From JBHIDJ01 sp046760105 (lineage in GTDB: Bacteria > Pseudomonadota > Gammaproteobacteria > Acidiferrobacterales > SPGG2), in NCBI GenBank assembly GCA_046760105.1, contig JBHIDJ010000099.1, positions 1 through 11,097 on the forward strand: a stretch of DNA of 11,097 bases, given 5' to 3'. Within the stretch, counting starts at the first letter, position 1, and every line of letters starts with the position of its first letter. This document shows positions 1 through 6,318 of this stretch, piece by piece. The position numbers and the translations under genes are program-made. The notes below the pieces were generated by a model. It had not been told where the DNA came from and made no database searches. It worked only from the letters and a program-made list of their open reading frames with translations.

Positions 1-172
1 TCGGGCGCAGGATGTAGACCAGCGCCTTGTCGAGTGGCGCGGCAGGCATTTTCTTCTCGGTGTGGGTGATGATATAGGTCCATTCTTCCACCTCGTCCTG
101 GGCCAAGGCGCTCGTAGGACCACCCAGCAGAAGAAACAGTGAGAAAAACGTGATTGTTCGTTTGCCCATCAT
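1..172 (-). CDS. Small secreted protein, N-terminal part only (runs off the left edge)
   Basis: The reading frame is open from an ATG at 172 down to base 1, giving 57 codons. It begins MMGKRTITFFSLFLLLGG and continues to a signal-peptidase-I-like site, SALA|QDE. This is a short basic start, a hydrophobic core of about 12 residues and an AxA cleavage site, so the product is probably exported. The mature part has a run ending LDKALVYILRP, which resembles the start of DUF2846-type small envelope proteins, but this is a weak resemblance. An AGAGGA ribosome site lies about 7 bases before the ATG on the minus strand. A second ATG follows immediately (169) and could equally be used. The C-terminus lies outside the window, so function cannot be assigned. 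It is separated from the neighbouring M24 genes by 383 bases and is probably not part of their operon. Confidence 0.65.
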   Translation of the reverse strand, partial: MMGKRTITFFSLFLLLGGPTSALAQDEVEEWTYIITHTEKKMPAAPLDKALVYILRP

Positions 173-303
173 GTTGCTTCCTCTCGTCTCTGCCGAGTCC
201 GTGGCACAATGAATATCGTTGGCTCTCAAAGGACTACGCTGTTTACGAGCCGTAGATAAGAGAAATGGAGGGCAACACCCCTCAGAAAGCGGCAAGCTAT
301 AAA

Positions 304-386
304 CGGCAGGTAACTGTTGGTTGGTTCTTCCGGATGGCTGATCAGCCAGGCTTAACCGAACGTTAAGGGCATCCCCTTACCTGCCG
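304..386. repeat. Nested inverted repeats (possible three-way-junction structure)
   Basis: The outer arms are CGGCAGGTAA (304-313) and TTACCTGCCG (377-386), a perfect 10-bp inverted repeat. Inside lie a perfect 14-bp palindrome TGGCTGATCAGCCA (335-348) and a 6-bp stem CTTAAC/GTTAAG with a 5-base loop (351-367). As RNA this could fold as a closing stem enclosing two hairpins. As DNA it could be protein-binding dyads or the remains of a small inverted-repeat element. It lies 132 to 214 bases upstream of the start at 172, so on the minus strand it could belong to that gene's leader. The function is not known. Confidence 0.5.
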
Positions 387-473
387 GGCACATTATTAAG
401 CGTAGCACTGTCGCAAAAGGTCGACAAGGATAACAGGGTGTTTCTGGCCAACGAAACTGGCTTAGTGCGAGTC

Positions 474-487
474 CGAACTGTAGTTCG
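474..487. repeat. 14-bp dyad, CGAACT-GT-AGTTCG
   Basis: Two perfect 6-bp arms are separated by 2 bases. The loop would be too short for an RNA hairpin, so a regulator-binding operator is the more natural reading. It is about 70 bases past the stop codon of the M24 gene and about 300 bases before the secreted-protein start. It could also be chance. Confidence 0.3.
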
Positions 488-555
488 TCAGTATAAAGGT
501 CAGCCTTGTCAGACAGGTGACGGCTGTGACGGTCGCATGTGAGTCGCTCGTCTTG

Positions 556-1710
556 CTAAAGGACGTGGAGTTCCCTCGGATATGGAGTTAGATACTCAAA
601 CCCTGTATCTGTCACGAGTATCGAGTCGCCAACCCGCGCACCGAATCTCCCGGGAATGGTGATGCCTCCGTCAACAGCAAACGTCATGCCTGCCGCTAAC
701 GGCGTTTCGTCGCCCGGCTTGAATTCTGGTTTTTCAAGAAAGGAACAGCCGATGCCACGACCGGTGCGATACGCCGGCTCGTACCCAGCCTCACGATAGG
801 CCGCATCAGCCGCAGCATGGACCTCTTCGGCGACAACCCCAGGTCGAACACTCTGCAGCGCAGCCGCTTGTGCGGCGACGGCAGCTTCATAGATGCGCGC
901 CTGTTCATCTGTAACCTCAGCCACGAAATATTCGCGATCGAAGCCCAACTTGTACTGCTTAAAATTGGCAATTCCACAGTAACACAGATACACCGGGTCA
1001 CCCCGTCTTAGCCGACGAGCCGTCGACCGACGGTGAACAAAGCACGTGTCATGACCGGACTGGAGAATTTGCAAGTTATAAATCGTAGGCGAGACGAAAC
1101 GGTCGCGCTCTTCTGGCGTCAAGAATTCTGCGGCCTTACGCGTACCCGCAGCAATCACCGCAAGTGCGACTTCATACTCCGGCACACCCTCGCCGATGGT
1201 CTGCTCGGCGGCCGCGGTCATGGAGACGGCGACCTGCCCGGCCTGCCGCATGATCCCGATCTCCTCTGGATCTTTAATCATGCGCATCTCGCTGAGCAGA
1301 CTCGAGGCATCGACATAGTTGGCCTTGGGGAGCTCGGCCCTCACAAATTCAGAAACTAAAGCCGGAATCCGCAACTGCTCAATACCGATGTTCGCGTTTC
1401 TGCGTTGCCCCAAGAGATGTCGAAGCGGCCGCATCCATTCGCCATCCACACCATCTACCCATTTGCGAATGTCTTGTATCCAGGTCATGTTACTTGCCAT
1501 CTCGGATTCCATCAGCGGTGTGATGACTGTGCAGTCGCCAGATCGTGGAACAACGACCATGGTCGGGCGACCGAATTCGACGCCGAGGTATCCCCAGTAG
1601 CCAGATACGTAATAGATGGAATCGGGGTCCGTTAGCAGCGTGACATCGATGTTCGCATCTGCCATACGGCGCTGAAGCTCTAGCGCTCTGCGCTGAAAGA
1701 TGTCACTCAT
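556..1710 (-). CDS. M24-family (creatinase/Xaa-Pro peptidase fold) hydrolase lacking the metal site
   Basis: The 384-residue product has a creatinase-type N-terminal domain (about 1-140, with the IYYVSGYWG stretch) and a pita-bread catalytic domain (about 145-384). Expected M24 metal ligands are replaced: the first Asp by Cys243 (VYLCYCG), the second by a non-acidic residue near Gly256, the GHG His by Arg318 (GRGIG), and the two Glu by Asp347 (FAVDGG) and Gly361 (RVGDS). The His that is catalytic in creatinase (H232 in the Pseudomonas enzyme, as I recall) appears to be kept as His226 (CFVHRR). This pattern fits a metal-independent C-N hydrolase rather than an aminopeptidase. Length matches the family (about 380-400). 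It is the second gene of a minus-strand pair, 21 bases after its paralogue. The start at 1710 has only a weak ribosome site, suggesting translation after the upstream gene. The substrate is unknown. Confidence 0.9.
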   Translation of the reverse strand: MSDIFQRRALELQRRMADANIDVTLLTDPDSIYYVSGYWGYLGVEFGRPTMVVVPRSGDCTVITPLMESEMASNMTWIQDIRKWVDGVDGEWMRPLRHLLGQRRNANIGIEQLRIPALVSEFVRAELPKANYVDASSLLSEMRMIKDPEEIGIMRQAGQVAVSMTAAAEQTIGEGVPEYEVALAVIAAGTRKAAEFLTPEERDRFVSPTIYNLQILQSGHDTCFVHRRSTARRLRRGDPVYLCYCGIANFKQYKLGFDREYFVAEVTDEQARIYEAAVAAQAAALQSVRPGVVAEEVHAAADAAYREAGYEPAYRTGRGIGCSFLEKPEFKPGDETPLAAGMTFAVDGGITIPGRFGARVGDSILVTDTGFEYLTPYPRELHVL

Positions 1711-1731
1711 ATCAGGCTGGCCTATGGATGT

Positions 1732-2889
1732 TCATGCGGTTTTTACGATCAGGTCCAGAGACGCGCGGCTTAGCGGTTCACACCCATCCCCGGTAACTCG
1801 TACTGTCTGCCCCAGGCTCATGGCGCGACTATCGTTGCTGTTCATCAGAACCATGTGCAGAAAAAAGATCATATTCGGTTTCGCAACGACGGGATTGCCA
1901 GTGTAGAACATGGGCCAATCCATCCATGTCGGCGTAAACGTCGTGCCCAAGCTATATCCGCAGGCGTTCAATCGGTGTTCTTTGTAGCCAGCTGCATCCA
2001 TCGTACGGGCGTGGGCATCAAACACCTCGCCGATGGGACGATCCAGTTTGAGCGCGTCCATGCAGTTATGCATCGCTTCAACGCATGCTTCATGCATAGT
2101 GACATGTTCCGGATCTGGCGCTCCAATTATTACGGTACGCATCAGACACGCGTGGTAGTGCCGGTATGCGCCAGCAAACTCGAGCGTCAACTGGTCTTTG
2201 TCCGCCAAATGTCGCCGGCCCGTAAAGTAGCGACATAGCAATGCATCGCGTCCAGAGCCGATAATGTACTCGTTGCCAGGATAATCGCCGCCGCCACGAA
2301 AGACGGCGCCGTGCATGGCGGCCAAGATCTCACCCTCGAAGGCGCCAGGCCGAGCCAATTGCACGGCTTGCTCTAAGGCCTCGTCGGCAAGTTCGGCCGC
2401 CCGGCGCACGTACTCGATCTCCGCCGAGCTCTTTACCACACGCAAGCGGCTTACGAGGTCAGAAGCGTCTTCCAGCTCGCAAAAGCCTGCTAGCGAAATC
2501 TCTACCCGTCGCCAGTTATAAGCCGTCAGGCCGTAGGCATCCCATTCGATGCCAAGCCTTTTGCCCTTACAACCGTGCTCTATTAAGATGTCGCGCAGCT
2601 GGTCCGCGGGGTTTTTCCCCACCTCATCCACCCAGATGCGTATATCCTCAATCACTGATGTGTGTCGTGCCTGTCGCAAATCGGGCGCCCGCGTCAACAG
2701 TATCATGCGGCCATCAGCACCGAGGTATAAACACTGGAAGAAGCAATAGCCGAAGGTGTCATAGCCTGTCAGGTAATACATGCTCTCCTGCCGGAACATA
2801 AGGAGGCCATCGAGCCCTCGCATGCCCATCTGTCCAACTACCGCTTGGCGTCTGTTTGCTAATTCCTGTTCCGAAAAATGAATCGTCAT
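1732..2889 (-). CDS. Second M24-family (creatinase/ectoine-hydrolase-like) protein lacking the metal site
   Basis: The 385-residue product has the same two-domain layout: an N-terminal creatinase domain (about 10-145, with MYYLTGYDTFGY) and a pita-bread domain (about 150-385). All five usual metal positions differ: Glu237 (LTLEFAG), Cys248 (before MRT), Tyr312 (CGYSLG), His345 (FFLHM) and Gly360/Gln361 (SLGQT). The residue aligned with creatinase's catalytic His is Arg219 or Arg220-like (LLCRYF), so its chemistry may differ from the downstream paralogue. It resembles members that databases call Xaa-Pro peptidase family or DoeA-like, where ectoine hydrolase and creatinase act on small amidine-type molecules without metal. 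The ATG at 2889 has a GGGGGA stretch about 9 bases upstream. It is the promoter-proximal gene of the minus-strand pair and faces the ureohydrolase operon across a shared regulatory region. Confidence 0.9.
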   Translation of the reverse strand: MTIHFSEQELANRRQAVVGQMGMRGLDGLLMFRQESMYYLTGYDTFGYCFFQCLYLGADGRMILLTRAPDLRQARHTSVIEDIRIWVDEVGKNPADQLRDILIEHGCKGKRLGIEWDAYGLTAYNWRRVEISLAGFCELEDASDLVSRLRVVKSSAEIEYVRRAAELADEALEQAVQLARPGAFEGEILAAMHGAVFRGGGDYPGNEYIIGSGRDALLCRYFTGRRHLADKDQLTLEFAGAYRHYHACLMRTVIIGAPDPEHVTMHEACVEAMHNCMDALKLDRPIGEVFDAHARTMDAAGYKEHRLNACGYSLGTTFTPTWMDWPMFYTGNPVVAKPNMIFFLHMVLMNSNDSRAMSLGQTVRVTGDGCEPLSRASLDLIVKTA

Positions 2890-2991
2890 ATTCGACGTTC
2901 CCCCAGTGCACTTGCATTCCCACTTACCGGTCTCATTTCAGCGGGTGAAGCTTCGACGATGATCGGTTTCTTGGCCACTCGTTGGCACCAA

Positions 2992-3108
2992 GAGCTGGTG
3001 TGCGTAATATACACGAGCGCATTGAAATCATTATAAGATAGCGTGGATCGGCCAGTATTCAGGCAGTCACGAACCACGAGAGAACTGGAGCGCGATGCAC
3101 ACCAGCTC
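2992..3108. repeat. Perfect 12-bp inverted repeat, arms 105 bp apart (possible operator pair)
   Basis: The left arm is GAGCTGGTGTGC (2992-3003) and the right arm GCACACCAGCTC (3097-3108). The right arm is the exact reverse complement. Start-to-start distance is 105 bp, about ten helical turns, which would put both arms on the same face of B-DNA. The left arm is also the right part of a local dyad, CACCA-AGAGC-TGGTG (2986-3000). The placement in a divergent promoter region, flanking a TATAAT, suggests two binding sites for one regulator with a possible DNA loop. The regulator is not in the window. Confidence 0.5.
3030..3035 (-). promoter_or_regulatory. Candidate -10 box (TATAAT) for the M24 pair
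   Basis: On the minus strand the six bases read TATAAT, a perfect sigma70 -10 element. No good -35 hexamer sits 16-18 bases upstream, so the promoter would need an activator or be weak. A transcript starting here would have a leader of roughly 130 bases before the ATG at 2889. It lies between the two arms of the 105-bp-spaced inverted repeat. Confidence 0.35.
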
Positions 3109-3194
3109 GGTCCTCAGGTCTGAACACTTCGGTGCTCTCGGCCGGCCAACATAACCAGGGTTGCGGGTCAAACACGCGTTAGAGGTGCAAGCCA

Positions 3195-4205
3195 ATGGTA
3201 ACCAAATCCGACGGCACGGACGATAAAAGCGAAAACCCAAGATCTAGTCCAAGCGACCAGGCGTTCACCAGCGAGACGCTCTACGGTACGAGGCATGAGC
3301 CGACGTATGCCGGTGCCCTCAGTTTCATGCGCCGGAAATACACCAAAGACCTAACCGGTGTTGATGTCGCCGTCACAGGCATACCGTTAGATACGGCCAC
3401 CACCAACCGTCCGGGCGCCCGCTTCGGGCCGGCGGCGATACGCGCCGCATCGGCCCATATGGCCTGGGGCCCACCGTGGCCTTGGGGTTTCGATCCGTTT
3501 GACCGACTTGCCGTGATCGATTACGGGGATTGTGCTTGGGATCACGGTAGACCTGGAACAATACAGAACACAATCGAGGTTCACGCCGATACCATAATAA
3601 AAAGCGGAGCCTCGATGGTCGCTCTCGGGGGTGACCATTTCATCACGCTGCCGCTGTTGCGCGCACATGCGAAGAAATACGGTACGCTTGCTTTGGTGCA
3701 TTTCGACGCACACTCCGACACTTGGGAGTGTGAAGACGGGCGAGTCGATCACGGCACCATGTTCTGGCATGCAGTGAAAGAGGGTGTGGTCGATCCGTTG
3801 CGTTCGGTGCAGATCGGTATTCGCACACACAACAGTAACCCGATGGGGTTTACGTGGTTGGATGCCAGCTGGGTGCACAACAACGGCATCGCGCGCACCA
3901 TTGATCAAATCAAGCAACTGGTCGGCGACAACAAGACGTATCTTACCTTTGATATCGATTGCCTCGACCCTAGCTATGCGCCGGGAACCGGGACGCCAGT
4001 CTGCGGCGGGCTCTCCACACATCAGGCACAGGAAGTGATCCGCGGGCTCGATGGCATCGACTTCATCGCCATGGATCTAGTCGAGGTTGCGCCCGCCTAC
4101 GACAACGCAGAGATCACGTCGTTGGCGGCTGCCAGTCTCGTGCTTGACTATCTGTGCCTGCGGGCACGCGATCTACCTTCGAGGCGGGAGAAACCTGAAG
4201 CGTAA
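3195..4205 (+). CDS. speB: Agmatinase-type ureohydrolase (arginase superfamily)
   Basis: The 336-residue product carries the full binuclear Mn site of the arginase superfamily: His148 in GGDH, Asp171/His173/Asp175 in DAHSD, and Asp253/Asp255 in FDIDCLDP. An acidic residue, Glu297 (DLVEVAP), occupies the position that contacts the guanidine. The GTGTPVCGGL loop after the metal site and the N-terminal GIPLDTATTNRPGARFGP stretch are agmatinase-like rather than arginase-like. Expected chemistry is hydrolysis of a guanidino compound to an amine plus urea (agmatine to putrescine in the classic case). Related enzymes use 4-guanidinobutyrate, 3-guanidinopropionate or other guanidino acids, and residue inspection does not settle the substrate. 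The first 30 residues are polar and probably disordered. The ATG at 3195 is supported by AGAGGTG 7 bases upstream. It leads the plus-strand operon, divergent from the M24 pair. Confidence 0.92.
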   Translation: MVTKSDGTDDKSENPRSSPSDQAFTSETLYGTRHEPTYAGALSFMRRKYTKDLTGVDVAVTGIPLDTATTNRPGARFGPAAIRAASAHMAWGPPWPWGFDPFDRLAVIDYGDCAWDHGRPGTIQNTIEVHADTIIKSGASMVALGGDHFITLPLLRAHAKKYGTLALVHFDAHSDTWECEDGRVDHGTMFWHAVKEGVVDPLRSVQIGIRTHNSNPMGFTWLDASWVHNNGIARTIDQIKQLVGDNKTYLTFDIDCLDPSYAPGTGTPVCGGLSTHQAQEVIRGLDGIDFIAMDLVEVAPAYDNAEITSLAAASLVLDYLCLRARDLPSRREKPEA

Positions 4206-4249
4206 CGGCGTGGCCTGTTGGATTCATAAAAACATGAGGGGATACAGGA

Positions 4250-4660
4250 ATGACGCATACCAGGCTTCGCAAATTCAACACCAAGGACATGTACCCTGAC
4301 CAGTCGCTCGACAATGACTTGTGTATGGTCGTACGGGCGGGAAATCGCGTGTTTTTAAGGGGCCAGACTGGCCTTGACCTCGACGGCAATATGATCGGCA
4401 TTGGTGATCCTACCGCCCAGGCGGAAAATGCGATGAAGTGTGTCAAAATCCTGCTTGAGGAAGCGGGAGCAAAGCTTGAGCACATCTGCAAGACGACCAT
4501 TTACATCACCGATCGGGCCTATCGTAAACCGGTTTACCAGGTGATCGGCAAGTGGCTAAAAGGGGTCTATCCCTGCTCTACTGGTCTAATCGTAAAAGGG
4601 CTGGCGCGACCTGAAATGCTCATGGAGATAGATGTCGAGGCGGTGATCCCCAAACAGTAA
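4250..4660 (+). CDS. Rid-family (YjgF/YER057c/UK114) protein without the catalytic Arg
   Basis: The 136-residue product has the complete Rid fold: strand 1 ending VFLRGQTGLD (about 34-43), helix AQAENAMKCVKILLEEAG (about 57-73) and the C-terminal GLARPEMLMEIDVEAVIP. The Arg that carries out imine hydrolysis in RidA (R105 of the E. coli protein, normally P-A-R-S) is replaced: here the run is Y-P-C-S-T, so Ser110 occupies that position. Such Rid subfamilies are widespread in amino-acid degradation clusters, and their activity is not the standard 2-iminoacid deaminase. A GAGGGG ribosome site (4236-4241) precedes the ATG. It starts 44 bases after the ureohydrolase stop. A second Rid protein, with the Arg, is encoded at 6913. 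Confidence 0.9.
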   Translation: MTHTRLRKFNTKDMYPDQSLDNDLCMVVRAGNRVFLRGQTGLDLDGNMIGIGDPTAQAENAMKCVKILLEEAGAKLEHICKTTIYITDRAYRKPVYQVIGKWLKGVYPCSTGLIVKGLARPEMLMEIDVEAVIPKQ

Positions 4661-4669
4661 TTGCAAGCA

Positions 4670-4729
4670 ATGCTGGCGCCGCAACAAATCGATCACTATC
4701 GAGAGCGCGGCTACACCAACGGCGCATGA
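4670..4729 (+). pseudogene. Stub of a phytanoyl-CoA-dioxygenase (PhyH)-like gene: first 19 codons only
   Basis: The frame from ATG 4670 reads MLAPQQIDHYRERGYTNGA and then stops (TGA 4727-4729). This matches the stereotyped N-terminus of PhyH-family 2-oxoglutarate/Fe dioxygenases (M-L-T-P-E-Q-I-x-x-Y-R-x-x-G-Y). The remaining roughly 250 residues are absent: the next gene's ATG overlaps the stop as ATGA. The simplest reading is a deletion that joined the first codons of a PhyH gene to the start of the M20 gene. The short frame may still be translated and could couple translation into the M20 gene, which has no clear ribosome site of its own. The homology is recognised by eye from a short run, so confidence is moderate. 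Confidence 0.5.
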
Positions 4730-5892
4730 CTACAAAAGATCTTATAAGTCTCGACATGATAAAACGACTGGTATCTTTCGATACCACCAGTCGGAACTCT
4801 AATATGTCGATGATCGAATACATTCGTGATTATCTGGCCGATCTGGGGGTCGACTCTCATCTCACTTTCGACGATGCCGGCAAGAAGGCCAATCTTTATG
4901 CGACATGCGGCCCGCAAGGCAAGTCCGGGATTTTGCTATCGGGCCACACCGATTGCGTTCCGGTTGACGGCCAGGACTGGAATACCGATCCGTTCGAGGT
5001 TCGCGAGCAAGACGGTCGGCTTTACGGGCGTGGCACCACCGACATGAAATCCTTTATTGCCATCGTATTAGCCGTCTTGCCTGGAATATTGGAGCGAGGA
5101 TTAAAGGCCCCTATTCATTTCGCATTCTCCTACGATGAGGAAGTCGGCTGTCTTGGCGTTCACAGGTTGATCGCTCAGCTTGACTCCATGCCCGTGAAAC
5201 CGCAGGCGTGTATTGTTGGCGAACCTACCGGCATGCAGGTGGTGACCGGTCATAAGGGAAAGTACAGCGTGCGTTGTCATGTCCATGGTTTCGAGTGCCA
5301 TTCTGCGCTGACCCACCAAGGTGTTAATGCTGTCGAGTTTGCCGCCGACCTTGTTGCACTGTTGCGCAAGCTAGGGTGCCGCCTACGAGAACAAGGACCC
5401 TTCGATGATACTTTCGACCCGCCTTTCACGACTGTACACGCGGGTGTCATTCAAGGCGGAACTGCGCTGAATATCGTTCCAAAGAGTTGCTGGTTCGAGT
5501 ACGAAATCCGAAATCTTCCCGATCATGATGTTGAACCGTTGTTAGCGGAGGTCAGAGACTACGCAGAGAATGTATTGCTCCCGGAGATGCGAAAGGTGTC
5601 GAACGAAGCCGGCTTTTCATGGGAGAGTTTGCCCTGCTATCCCGCCATGGCCGTCGACGAACACAGCGAAATAACCCAACTTGCCAAAGTGCTCAGTGGC
5701 AATCATGTCTCCGGGAAAGTGAGCTTCGGAACGGAAGGTGGGTTATTTCAACAGGCAGGTATACCCGCCGTAGTCTGCGGTCCCGGTAGCATCATGCAAG
5801 CTCACAAACCAAACGAATTCATCAGCCTAAACCAGGTTGCCCAAGGAGAAGCGTTTGTGTCGCGCCTAATGGCTCAGGCCTGCCAATCCTAA
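4726..5892 (+). CDS. argE: M20-family deacylase, ArgE (acetylornithine deacetylase)-like
   Basis: The 388-residue product matches the ArgE/DapE family in length and motifs. Zinc-site residues are all visible: His74 and Asp76 (SGHTDCVPV), bridging Asp106 (GRGTTDMK), general base Glu138 with ligand Glu139 (SYDEEVGC), Glu166 (GEPTG) and C-terminal His360 (QAHKPNEF). The dimerisation or lid domain lies about 175-290. FDTTSRNSN near the N-terminus is typical of ArgE-type members. Expected reaction is removal of an acyl group, usually acetyl, from the alpha-amino group of a basic amino acid such as N-acetylornithine. In this degradative setting the real substrate may be another N-acyl amino or diamino acid. 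No signal peptide is seen, so it is cytoplasmic. The start at 4726 overlaps the stop of the PhyH stub (ATGA), and no strong ribosome site precedes it. Confidence 0.9.
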   Translation: MTTKDLISLDMIKRLVSFDTTSRNSNMSMIEYIRDYLADLGVDSHLTFDDAGKKANLYATCGPQGKSGILLSGHTDCVPVDGQDWNTDPFEVREQDGRLYGRGTTDMKSFIAIVLAVLPGILERGLKAPIHFAFSYDEEVGCLGVHRLIAQLDSMPVKPQACIVGEPTGMQVVTGHKGKYSVRCHVHGFECHSALTHQGVNAVEFAADLVALLRKLGCRLREQGPFDDTFDPPFTTVHAGVIQGGTALNIVPKSCWFEYEIRNLPDHDVEPLLAEVRDYAENVLLPEMRKVSNEAGFSWESLPCYPAMAVDEHSEITQLAKVLSGNHVSGKVSFGTEGGLFQQAGIPAVVCGPGSIMQAHKPNEFISLNQVAQGEAFVSRLMAQACQS

Positions 5893-5927
5893 AGGAAACT
5901 ACCTTGGCATACAGCGGTTATGAGACC

Positions 5928-6227
5928 TTAGCGCCAGCGACGCGCGTGTTCGACCGCGTCAGCGAAGCGTTCCTGTGCGTTTGCCAGATCCTGTTGGGGC
6001 GCAAAGCATGTGCGCGGCTCGGGGGTGGACGGCAGCTTCTCCGGCGTAGCGGCAACTCGGGCCCCGAGCATGGCGAAACGGGTGGTACCGAATCCGGTCA
6101 TTTCGCTCACTACCGCCGGTAAGATTACCTCGAGCCCGGTCACATCGGCTAGGAACTGGCAGAAATAGCGGTTGTTAGTCACCGCCTCTCGCGGAGTAGC
6201 CGCACGTGCGGAGGTCGCCTGAAGCAC
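5928..6227 (-). pseudogene. C-terminal remnant of an FGGY-family carbohydrate kinase
   Basis: The gap from 5893 to 6318 holds no plus-strand gene. On the minus strand an open frame includes NNRYFCQFLADVTGLEV (residues 18-34), then a degraded version of the E-T-T-A-L-G-A-A stretch (SEMTGFGTTRFAMLGARVA), and a typical end (CFAPQQDL...RFADAVEHARR) before a TAA at 5928-5930. This is the last 80-90 residues of a glycerol-kinase/xylulokinase-type protein of about 500 residues. The conserved D-G-G-x-T before NNRYF is damaged (PREAVTNN), as if by a small indel. Upstream translation loses resemblance and soon meets a stop at 6282-6284. No ATP- or sugar-binding N-terminal domain is present, and the only start is an unsupported GTG at 6227, so it is non-functional. 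Its orientation opposes the flanking genes, suggesting it came in by rearrangement. Confidence 0.65.
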
Positions 6228-6246
6228 TACGTGCTTGATCGCCGAT

Positions 6247-6263
6247 ACCGGGTAGCACCCGGT
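6247..6263. repeat. GC-rich 7-bp hairpin (ACCGGGT-AGC-ACCCGGT)
   Basis: A perfect 7-bp stem with a 3-base loop sits just beyond the upstream edge of the kinase remnant and 55 bases before the cupin gene. No T-run follows on either strand, so it is not a standard intrinsic terminator. It may mark the edge of a rearrangement or affect the messenger between the M20 and cupin genes. Confidence 0.35.
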
Positions 6264-6318
6264 GAGCGGCGCGCCAAAGCGTTAACGCGGTTAGAACAAG
6301 CTTGGGGGGACTGCAATT

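Larger units (their letters stand above)
173..555. other. Gene-free stretch between two minus-strand genes
   Basis: No convincing coding frame was found here. It should contain the promoter and leader of the secreted-protein gene that starts at 172 and the 3' end of the M24 transcript. I could not pick a convincing sigma70 promoter, and no stem followed by a T-run was found, so the M24 terminator is not identified. It holds the nested dyads at 304-386, a 14-bp dyad at 474-487, and a 9-base-period direct repeat of GTGACGG at 517-523 and 526-532. Confidence 0.6.
2890..3194. promoter_or_regulatory. Divergent promoter region between the M24 pair and the ureohydrolase operon
   Basis: These 305 bases separate two outward-facing starts (2889 minus, 3195 plus). 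They hold the 12-bp inverted repeat at 2992-3003 and 3097-3108, a perfect minus-strand TATAAT at 3030-3035, and a short hairpin with a TTCG loop (GAACAC-TTCG-GTGCTC, 3122-3137) in the presumed leader of the plus-strand operon. The plus-strand start has an AGAGGTG ribosome site (3181-3187). I could not identify a convincing plus-strand promoter. An open minus-strand frame through 2886-3077 looks fortuitous. Confidence 0.6.

Noticed and set aside
496..524. Possible terminator for the M24 operon around CAGCC...GGCTG
   Set aside because: The stem has only five pairs with a 16-base loop, and no U-tract follows on the minus strand.
2886..3077. Minus-strand open frame of 63 codons overlapping the start of the 1732-2889 M24 gene
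   Set aside because: Its only start is a GTG without a ribosome site, the product resembles nothing recognisable, and the candidate TATAAT at 3030-3035 and one arm of the inverted repeat lie inside it. Most likely non-coding promoter DNA.
3387..4022. Long minus-strand open frame (211 codons) opposite the ureohydrolase
   Set aside because: Lies entirely antisense to a gene with a full set of active-site motifs; its translation is Arg/Pro/His-rich and unrecognisable.
5904..6122. Plus-strand TTG-start frame after the M20 gene, preceded by AAAGGA
   Set aside because: Beyond the first few codons it is simply the complement of the kinase remnant, with a low-complexity Arg/Gly-rich translation and no family resemblance.
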